A stretch of DNA of 8,293 nucleotides from Thiotrichales bacterium (lineage in GTDB: Bacteria > Pseudomonadota > Gammaproteobacteria > Francisellales > CACEW01): the NCBI GenBank assembly GCA_023266165.1, contig JAHFRR010000058.1:1-8293 (forward strand). Direction: 5' to 3'. Shown here in pieces: positions 1-5,736 of this stretch (positions are counted from its first letter, which is position 1; each line of letters begins with the position of its first letter). A program made the position numbers and the translations under genes. The notes below the pieces were generated by a model. That model did no database searches. It was not told the DNA's origin and saw nothing but the letters and a program-made list of their open reading frames with translations.

Positions 1-5
1 ACTGC

Positions 6-162
6 ACCCTCCACCCTAGCCCTCCTCCGCAAGGGAGGAGGGAATAAGAAAGCCTTGCCAATTCAATAGGTTAGAAAGATGTGTGCATGCCGTAGCCCGC
101 AAGGGGAAAGGGGACAAAAAATGCCATGCAAGCGATATTTTTTTGCATTACCCACTCAAAAC
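6..162 (+). repeat. Left copy of a structured intergenic repeat, inverted relative to the copy at 8107-8268
   Basis: Positions 6-117 match the reverse complement of 8157-8268 over 112 bp without gaps and with only two mismatches (64 and 108). After a diverged AT-rich stretch (118-146), a 16-bp box starting ATTACCCACTC (147-162) is again identical to the reverse complement of 8107-8122. The outer part contains a strong hairpin: a 9-bp stem CCCTCCTCC/GGAGGAGGG at 20-28 and 34-42 with a GCAAG loop. A second, short CCC-GCAAG-GGG motif lies at 96-106. No ORF or transposase is present. The element has no clear terminal inverted repeats of its own, so it is best described as a dispersed REP- or MITE-like repeat of unknown family. 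Confidence 0.9.
20..42. other. GC-rich hairpin with GCAAG loop inside the left repeat
   Basis: CCCTCCTCC (20-28) pairs perfectly with GGAGGAGGG (34-42) around a 5-base GCAAG loop. The same hairpin is present at 8232-8254 in the right repeat. No T-run follows on either strand, so it is not a standard Rho-independent terminator. A stable RNA or DNA cruciform structure is a reasonable inference. Confidence 0.8.
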
Positions 163-167
163 GGCAT
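116..167 (-). terminator. Probable Rho-independent terminator of ssb
   Basis: Read on the minus strand just after the ssb stop, ATGCAA (plus-strand 143-148) pairs with TTGCAT (126-131). It is followed by GGCAT (121-125), which can pair with ATGCC (163-167), and then by a run of six U (116-121). The stem is short and AT-rich with a bulge, so the termination strength is uncertain. It is formed largely from the inner end of the left repeat. Confidence 0.4.
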
Positions 168-178
168 AGACCCAAAAT

Positions 179-706
179 TTAAAACGGAATCTCATCATCA
201 TTGAAGTCTTGCTCAAAACTCTGAGCAGTCGGCATTCCGGATTGGGCTTTTTGCCCCTGCGCGCCCTGCGGAGCGCCTTGAGTACTCCCTTCAAACTCAG
301 GGTGATCTGCCCCCGCCCCCTGATCTTGGTGTGATGCACCGCCTGTGCTGGCTCCTGCGCCACCTCCTGCACCACCCAAGAGCTGCATCTCATTGGCGAC
401 GATCTCTGTGGTATAGCGATCCTGCCCGGATTTATCTTGCCACTTGGTGGTACGCAAGCGCCCTTCAATGTAGACCATACGGCCTTTCTGCAGATATTGC
501 CCTGCAACTTCGGCTTGTCGGCCAAACAAGACAATCCGATGCCATTCGCTTTGCTCGATAAACTGCCCTGTGTTTTTGTCTTTATAACCATCTGTGGTCG
601 CCACTCTGAGATTGGCAACTGCGGTGCCATTTGGCATGTAGCGTACTTCAGGATCTGCACCCAAACGCCCAATGATGATGACTTTATTGACGGTACCTTT
701 TGCCAT
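179..706 (-). CDS. ssb: Single-stranded DNA-binding protein SSB
   Basis: 175-residue homotetramer-type SSB that coats single-stranded DNA during replication, repair and recombination and recruits partners through its C-terminal tip. The OB fold spans about residues 5-111, with the family pattern NKVIIIGRLGADPEVRYMPNG near the start, EWHR at 54-57 and IEGRLRT around 80. Aromatics W55, F61 and W89 correspond to E. coli W54, F60 and W88, while Y41 replaces W40. Residues 112-165 form a disordered Gly/Ala/Gln-rich linker. The tip DFNDDEIPF is the partner-binding peptide in slightly altered form (DFDDDIPF in E. coli). The total length is normal. The ATG at 706 has an AGGAG site 9 bases upstream. 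It is divergent from uvrA, a common proteobacterial arrangement. Identification is secure. Confidence 0.97.
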   Translation of the reverse strand: MAKGTVNKVIIIGRLGADPEVRYMPNGTAVANLRVATTDGYKDKNTGQFIEQSEWHRIVLFGRQAEVAGQYLQKGRMVYIEGRLRTTKWQDKSGQDRYTTEIVANEMQLLGGAGGGAGASTGGASHQDQGAGADHPEFEGSTQGAPQGAQGQKAQSGMPTAQSFEQDFNDDEIPF

Positions 707-747
707 GCTTGCTTGCTCCTGTTATATTGTAAAAAATCTCAGGGCCT

Positions 748-776
748 ATCTTAACAGGCTTATTCATAAAACCCAA
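748..776 (-). promoter_or_regulatory. Candidate sigma-70-type promoter of ssb
   Basis: On the minus strand, TTGGGT (771-776) and TAAGAT (748-753) are separated by exactly 17 bp. They match the -35 and -10 consensus at 3 of 6 and 4 of 6 positions. The predicted transcript start near 741 leaves a leader of about 35 bases containing the AGGAG site at 716-720. The match is modest and rests on spacing and position. Confidence 0.35.
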
Positions 777-846
777 TCCTGTTTTAGTCTTTTTTAGAAC
801 TTTTTTTAAACTAAAAATATCCATAGCTCCCATTCAAGATTTAGAT

Positions 847-852
847 TATAAT
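847..852 (+). promoter_or_regulatory. -10 box of the uvrA promoter
   Basis: A perfect TATAAT at 847-852 lies 37 bp before the uvrA ATG, implying a leader of roughly 30 bases. No good -35 hexamer is seen 16-18 bp upstream (the region around 824-829 reads TAGCTC), so it may depend on the AT-rich tract upstream or on an activator. A GGAG ribosome site is at 880-883. Confidence 0.55.
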
Positions 853-889
853 TCCCCGTCACACCCTCTTTTCAACTCTGGAGCCCGCT

Positions 890-3769
890 ATGCACCACAT
901 CACCATTCGCGGCGCGCGAACCCATAATCTGAAAGACATCTCGCTCACACTCCCTCGAGATCGATTGATTGTTTTCACAGGATTAAGCGGCTCAGGAAAG
1001 TCTTCTTTGGCCTTTGATACCCTCTATGCCGAGGGCCAGCGTAGATATGTTGAGTCCCTGTCAGCCTATGCCCGCCAATTCTTATCTCTGATGGACAAGC
1101 CTGATGTGGACAGCATTGAAGGCTTATCTCCTGCGATTTCTATCGAACAAAAGTCTACTTCGCATAATCCCAGATCCACGGTGGGAACGATCACAGAAAT
1201 TTATGACTACCTGCGCCTGCTCTTCGCCCGCGTAGGAGATCCTTGTTGCCCTGAACATGGGATTACCCTCAAAGCACAAAGCGTTTCAGAGATGGTTGAT
1301 CAGATTCTTGCGCTCCCTCTCGACACCAAACTCATGCTCTTGGCCCCTGTCATTCGAGAGCGAAAAGGCGAACATCTCCAATTGCTCAAAAACTTTTATG
1401 CGCAAGGGTTTTTGCGCGCCAGAATCAATGGTGAAACCTATGAGCTTGACCAACCTCCTCAATTAGATCTTCAAAAAAAACACACGATAGAGATCATCGT
1501 CGATCGCTTCAAAGTGCGTGAAGAGATCAAACAACGCTTAGCAGAATCGATTGAGACAGCCCTGAGTCTCAGTGATGGCCTGGTTCAGATTGCTTTTATG
1601 GAGCCTTCCTCCAGTGATAAGCCTCCTGCAGATCTTTTATTTTCATCTGCTTACGCCTGCCCCCTGTGCGGCTATAGCTTAGATGAGCTAGAGCCTCGGT
1701 TATTTTCGTTCAATAGTCCCGTAGGCGCGTGTGAAACCTGTGACGGCCTAGGGGTGACTCAGGCATTCGACATCCATCAGGTGCTGATCAATAAAGCCCT
1801 GCCTCTCTCGCACGGTGCCCTGAAAAGCTGGAACCGCAACAATCCCTATTACTATCACCAGCTGACAACGCTTGCAGAACACTATCACTTTTCACTGGAT
1901 ACGCCCTTTGAGCAACTGCCTCAAAAGATTCAAGATGTATTGCTCTACGGCTCTGGAGAAACCCCCATCAAGTTCAAACATACCCATGAAAATGGCTCAT
2001 CCACCCTGCGCATACGCCCCTTCGAGGGCGTCATTCCTCATTTAAACCGGCGCTATCGAGAGTCAGACTCTGGCATGATCAAAGAGGAACTGGCTAAGTT
2101 GATGATCGAGCAGCCCTGCCCCAGCTGCCAAGGTTCACGCTTGAATCTCACGGCACGAAATGTCTTTATTGGCCAAAAAAACCTTCCAGATATCTGTAGC
2201 TGGTCGATTGAAACCAGCTGGGAATTTTTTAAAAACTTGACGCTTCAAGGCACCAAAGCTCAAATTGCTCAAAAGATTTTAAAAGAAATCTCAGAGCGCC
2301 TCGGCTTTTTGGTCAATGTCGGTCTAGAATACTTAAGCCTCAATCGCAAGGCAGAGACCCTGTCCGGCGGAGAAGCCCAGCGCATCCGCCTCGCCAGCCA
2401 AATTGGAGCAGGGCTTGTAGGGGTCATGTATGTGTTAGATGAGCCCTCAATTGGCTTACACCAGCGAGATAATCAACGATTACTGGATACCTTGATCCGC
2501 CTCAGAGACCTTGGCAACACGGTGATTGTGGTCGAACACGATGAAGATGCCATTCGACAAGCTGACTTCGTGGTCGACATTGGGCCGGGTGCTGGCAAAC
2601 AAGGGGGTGAGATTGTTGCATTTGGCTCTCCCCAAGAGATTGCCAACAACCCTAACTCCCTCACAGGGCGCTATCTTGCAGGCTTAGAGTCCATTGCCAT
2701 CCCCCACACGCGCACCCTGCCTCACCCCCAAAAATGGCTGAGACTCATCGGTGCCTCAGGCAACAATTTAAAACAAGTCACCCTGGAGATCCCTTTAGGC
2801 TTACTCACCTGTATCACTGGAGTTTCAGGCTCTGGAAAGTCAACCCTGATCAATGAAACCCTCTATCCGATCTGTGCAAAAGCATTAAACAAGGCTTATA
2901 CCCTCACCGCTATGGCTCATGACCATATCGAAGGGCTTGAGCATTTGGATAAAGTCGTTGAGATTGACCAGAGCCCCATTGGCAGAACGCCTCGCTCCAA
3001 TCCCGCAACCTATGTGGGACTCTTTACCGTGATCCGCGAGCTCTTCACCAACACCCCCGAATCGCGCACACGAGGGTATAAAGCAGGGCGCTTTAGCTTT
3101 AACGTCAAAGGCGGACGCTGCGAGGCCTGTGAAGGCGATGGCGTGATTAAAGTCGAAATGCATTTCCTACCAGATGTCTACGTCGAATGCGACCAGTGCC
3201 ATGGCAAACGCTATAACCGTGAGACCCTCGAGGTTCTGTACAAAGGCAAAAACATCCATGAAGTGCTGGAGATGCCCATCGATGAAGCGCTGGAATTCTT
3301 TAAAGCCGTACCTCCTATCGCCCAAAAACTGGAAACCCTGGTTGATGTGGGCCTAGGGTATATTCAGCTTGGGCAGCGCGCTACGACGCTGTCTGGGGGT
3401 GAAGCGCAGCGCGTGAAACTCGCCAAAGAGCTGTCTCGACGGGATACAGGGCAAACCCTGTATATCCTAGACGAACCCACCACAGGTCTGCATTTTCAAG
3501 ATGTCAAAAAACTCTTGGAAGTCCTGGTCACCCTGAAGTCCCACGGCAATACCCTCATCATCATCGAGCATAACCTGGATGTGATTAAAGTAGCAGACTG
3601 GATTGTGGATCTCGGCCCTGAAGGCGGCTACAAAGGTGGAGAGATCTTAATAACGGGCACACCTGAAAAAGTTGCCCAATGCGCCAAATCCTATACGGGG
3701 CAATACTTGAGGCCGTTGCTGACTACACCCAAATCATCGCCCCGATCAGTAGAACCAAAGCTAAAATAA
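890..3769 (+). CDS. uvrA: Excinuclease ABC subunit A, UvrA
   Basis: 959-residue damage-sensing ATPase of nucleotide excision repair; it works as a dimer, binds distorted DNA and loads UvrB. Both ABC modules are complete. In the first, Walker A is GLSGSGKS (31-38), the signature LSGGEAQR (491-498) and Walker B VLDEP (515-519). In the second, Walker A is GVSGSGKS (644-651), the signature LSGGEAQR (834-841) and Walker B ILDEP (859-863). Zinc-ligand cysteines are C257/C260 with C281/C284 and C744/C747 with C767/C770; another CxxC lies at 410/413. The ATG has GGAG 6 bases upstream and the N-terminus aligns with the family start. E. coli UvrA is 940 residues; the extra length is mainly a C-terminal tail, whose end overlaps the transporter gene antisense. 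No damage to the frame is seen. Confidence 0.98.
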   Translation: MHHITIRGARTHNLKDISLTLPRDRLIVFTGLSGSGKSSLAFDTLYAEGQRRYVESLSAYARQFLSLMDKPDVDSIEGLSPAISIEQKSTSHNPRSTVGTITEIYDYLRLLFARVGDPCCPEHGITLKAQSVSEMVDQILALPLDTKLMLLAPVIRERKGEHLQLLKNFYAQGFLRARINGETYELDQPPQLDLQKKHTIEIIVDRFKVREEIKQRLAESIETALSLSDGLVQIAFMEPSSSDKPPADLLFSSAYACPLCGYSLDELEPRLFSFNSPVGACETCDGLGVTQAFDIHQVLINKALPLSHGALKSWNRNNPYYYHQLTTLAEHYHFSLDTPFEQLPQKIQDVLLYGSGETPIKFKHTHENGSSTLRIRPFEGVIPHLNRRYRESDSGMIKEELAKLMIEQPCPSCQGSRLNLTARNVFIGQKNLPDICSWSIETSWEFFKNLTLQGTKAQIAQKILKEISERLGFLVNVGLEYLSLNRKAETLSGGEAQRIRLASQIGAGLVGVMYVLDEPSIGLHQRDNQRLLDTLIRLRDLGNTVIVVEHDEDAIRQADFVVDIGPGAGKQGGEIVAFGSPQEIANNPNSLTGRYLAGLESIAIPHTRTLPHPQKWLRLIGASGNNLKQVTLEIPLGLLTCITGVSGSGKSTLINETLYPICAKALNKAYTLTAMAHDHIEGLEHLDKVVEIDQSPIGRTPRSNPATYVGLFTVIRELFTNTPESRTRGYKAGRFSFNVKGGRCEACEGDGVIKVEMHFLPDVYVECDQCHGKRYNRETLEVLYKGKNIHEVLEMPIDEALEFFKAVPPIAQKLETLVDVGLGYIQLGQRATTLSGGEAQRVKLAKELSRRDTGQTLYILDEPTTGLHFQDVKKLLEVLVTLKSHGNTLIIIEHNLDVIKVADWIVDLGPEGGYKGGEILITGTPEKVAQCAKSYTGQYLRPLLTTPKSSPRSVEPKLK

Positions 3770-4601
3770 TATTCCAGGAAAGCTGCTCTCCCAACACAAA
3801 AACCCCTAACAAAACCCCAATCACAGGTACGAAATAATTGGTGAGCCCTGTAAAAGCAACACCCGCGTGGTGAAGCAATTTGACATAGAGCACATAGACA
3901 ATCCCGCCTGCAAAAACCCCTAGCACGCCTACTGACAGCAGGCTTCTGAGCGTGGGGGCCTGATGCCACAAGGGCATATGACACAACCAGGCTGCCAGTG
4001 CGATCAGCCCTAGCTGCACCGTTGCCATCCATAAGATATCGCGTGCCATATGGATGGGGGCACGTACACGCCCCAGTTTACGGATCAGCACCATACTCAG
4101 AGAGAAGCACACAGCACCGCCCAAAATGGCACACTCGCCCCAAAAGCTCTGATCTCGGGCAGAGCGCGCAAGCAGCTGGGGTAAGAATAAAACCAACACC
4201 CCGATAAACCCAACCCCAATGCCCATCATGCGAGCTTTGGAGACACGCTCTTCTTTGACAAAAAGTAACACCCACACCACCGTGAATAATGCGATACTCG
4301 CCATGATGACAGCCGTCACAGAGCTCTCAACACGCTCTTGTCCCCAGCCAATCAATATAAACGGTACGCTGGCTTCTAGAAAAGCGATCCGGCTGATCTT
4401 GCTCCAATAATTGAGCGGCAAGAGGTTGTTTTTGTTGGATTCTGGCAGCATCCATAACACAATATTCAGGGTCAACACCCCAATTCCAGATCGCATCAAT
4501 GCCAAGAAAACAGGGCTGAAAACCATGAGCACCCAATAGTTTAACATAAATTGAGACCCCCAAATCAGGGCGATCCCCAAGAGCATGCCGTATTTTTTCA
4601 T
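3723..4601 (-). CDS. EamA/DMT-superfamily inner-membrane transporter
   Basis: 292-residue, almost wholly hydrophobic protein with about ten predicted membrane helices, organised as two EamA-like halves (about 1-140 and 155-292). Family-like stretches are ALIWGSQF near the N-terminus, ASVPFILIGWGQE around 77-89, VIMASIALFTVVW around 98-110, and in the second half LTNYFVPVIGVLLGVFVLGE around 253-272. Members export amino acids or other small metabolites; the substrate cannot be read from the sequence. It begins 10 bases after the tdh stop, suggesting co-transcription. No Shine-Dalgarno site precedes the ATG (GCCATCACCC), so translation may be coupled to tdh. Its last 15 codons and stop lie opposite the end of uvrA. 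Threonine or a related amino acid is a guess from context only. Confidence 0.88.
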   Translation of the reverse strand: MKKYGMLLGIALIWGSQFMLNYWVLMVFSPVFLALMRSGIGVLTLNIVLWMLPESNKNNLLPLNYWSKISRIAFLEASVPFILIGWGQERVESSVTAVIMASIALFTVVWVLLFVKEERVSKARMMGIGVGFIGVLVLFLPQLLARSARDQSFWGECAILGGAVCFSLSMVLIRKLGRVRAPIHMARDILWMATVQLGLIALAAWLCHMPLWHQAPTLRSLLSVGVLGVFAGGIVYVLYVKLLHHAGVAFTGLTNYFVPVIGVLLGVFVLGEQLSWNIILALVLLIGAMIWV

Positions 4602-4611
4602 GGGTGATGGC

Positions 4612-5670
4612 TTACGTCCAGTCTAAAATGACTTTGCCACTCTGCCCCGAGCCCATCTGATCAAAGCCTTTCTGAAAATCTTTGAGGGGGAAACGATGTG
4701 TGATAATCTTTGAAATATCTAACCCGCTTTGAATCAGGGCGACCATCTTATACCAGGTCTCAAACATCTCACGCCCGTAAATCCCTTTGAGCTGCAAACT
4801 GGATAAGACAATCTTAGACCAGTCCACTGCAATCTGGCCACCCGAAAGCCCCAAGAGGGCCATTCGCCCACCGGCGTTCATCGTGGACACCATGCTGTTA
4901 ATAGCCATCGGAAAGCCTGACATCTCAAGGCCCACATCAAAACCCTCACACATGCCTATCTCAGACATGGTCTCGCGAAGCAACGCTGCGGTCTGCTCCA
5001 CAGAGCCACACGATTTGACATTGATCGCACGCGTGATACCAAACTGCTCAGCCAGCTTCAACCGATACGGGTTCACATCCGTAATGACCACATGGCGTGC
5101 GCCCACATGACGACACACAGCTGCTGCCATGATCCCGATGGGACCTGCACCTGTGATCAACACATCTTCGCCTACAAGATCAAAGGACAGCGCGGTGTGT
5201 ACCGCATTACCCAAAGGATCGAAGATGGCAACCAGGTCATCGGGGATGCCATCAGGAATCTTGAAAACATTGAATGCAGGCAACACCAAATATTCTGCAA
5301 ATGCGCCAGGCCTCTGGGAACCCACTCCAATGGTTTTAGGGCAAAGATGCCGACGCCCGGCACGGCAATTGCGGCAATACCCGCAAGTAATATGCCCCTC
5401 CCCCGACACCCGATCACCGATCTGATAACCTGTCACCTCACGGCCTATCTCGACAATCTCACCCACATACTCATGCCCTACGTGCATCGGAACAGGGACA
5501 GTGGCTTGTGCCCAACTGTCCCAGTTGTAAATATGCATGTCAGTCCCACAGATCGCCGTTTTTTTAATTTTAATGAGAACATCATTGTGCCCAACTGTAG
5601 GGATCTCAGCTGTAGAGAGCCAAATCCCTGGTTCTGCCTTGAGTTTTGCCAATACCTGCATGGTTTTCAT
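4612..5670 (-). CDS. tdh: L-threonine 3-dehydrogenase, zinc- and NAD-dependent
   Basis: 352-residue medium-chain dehydrogenase that oxidises L-threonine to 2-amino-3-ketobutyrate in the cytoplasm, the first step of threonine breakdown to glycine and acetyl-CoA. Catalytic-zinc residues C41, H66 and E67 and the T43/H46 pair sit in CGTDMH and VGHEYVG. Structural-zinc cysteines are C96, C99, C102 and C110. The NAD-binding loop is GAGPIG (174-179), with D198 in VITDVN as the expected NAD-preferring acid. Stretches such as IFDPLGNAVHTALSFDLVGE and IYGREMFETWYKM are hallmarks of Tdh rather than sorbitol dehydrogenase. The ATG at 5670 has AGGGG 6 bases upstream; the Met at codon 4 aligns with the E. 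coli start but has no well-spaced site. The usual partner kbl is not adjacent. The gene lies 66 bp after the kinase gene. Confidence 0.96.
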   Translation of the reverse strand: MKTMQVLAKLKAEPGIWLSTAEIPTVGHNDVLIKIKKTAICGTDMHIYNWDSWAQATVPVPMHVGHEYVGEIVEIGREVTGYQIGDRVSGEGHITCGYCRNCRAGRRHLCPKTIGVGSQRPGAFAEYLVLPAFNVFKIPDGIPDDLVAIFDPLGNAVHTALSFDLVGEDVLITGAGPIGIMAAAVCRHVGARHVVITDVNPYRLKLAEQFGITRAINVKSCGSVEQTAALLRETMSEIGMCEGFDVGLEMSGFPMAINSMVSTMNAGGRMALLGLSGGQIAVDWSKIVLSSLQLKGIYGREMFETWYKMVALIQSGLDISKIITHRFPLKDFQKGFDQMGSGQSGKVILDWT

Positions 5671-5675
5671 AAAGC

Positions 5676-5729
5676 GCCCCTACTGATTGAACACGTTGAA
5701 TCCGTGATGACACTGGATCGAATAGGGGC
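5676..5729 (-). promoter_or_regulatory. Leader inverted repeat that could hide the tdh ribosome binding site
   Basis: In the minus-strand RNA, GCCCCTA (plus 5723-5729) is perfectly complementary to TAGGGGC (5676-5682), and two more pairs (U-G, U-A) extend the stem to about 9 bp with a loop near 36 bases. The 3' arm contains the AGGGG Shine-Dalgarno of tdh. No U-run follows, so it is not a terminator. Control of tdh translation is inferred, and the long loop makes the fold uncertain. Confidence 0.35.
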
Positions 5730-5736
5730 CACAATA

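Noticed and set aside
20..42. GC-rich hairpins of the repeats (also 8232-8254) as Rho-independent terminators
   Set aside because: Neither strand has a T-run after the stem.
1..162. CRISPR array from the repeated GCAAG-containing motifs
   Set aside because: There are only two unequal hairpin motifs per copy, with no regular direct repeats or spacers.
148..672. 174-codon minus-strand ORF in another frame across ssb
   Set aside because: It lies almost wholly within ssb, which has clear family motifs and a ribosome site; the alternative product shows no recognisable domain.
719..734. LexA box of the CTGT-N8-ACAG type in front of ssb
   Set aside because: The left half matches, but the right half reads AAAA instead of ACAG.
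797..811. Alphaproteobacterial-type LexA site GAAC-N7-GTTC
   Set aside because: GAAC at 797-800 is followed after 7 bases by AAAC, not GTTC; a lone half-site in AT-rich DNA is expected by chance.
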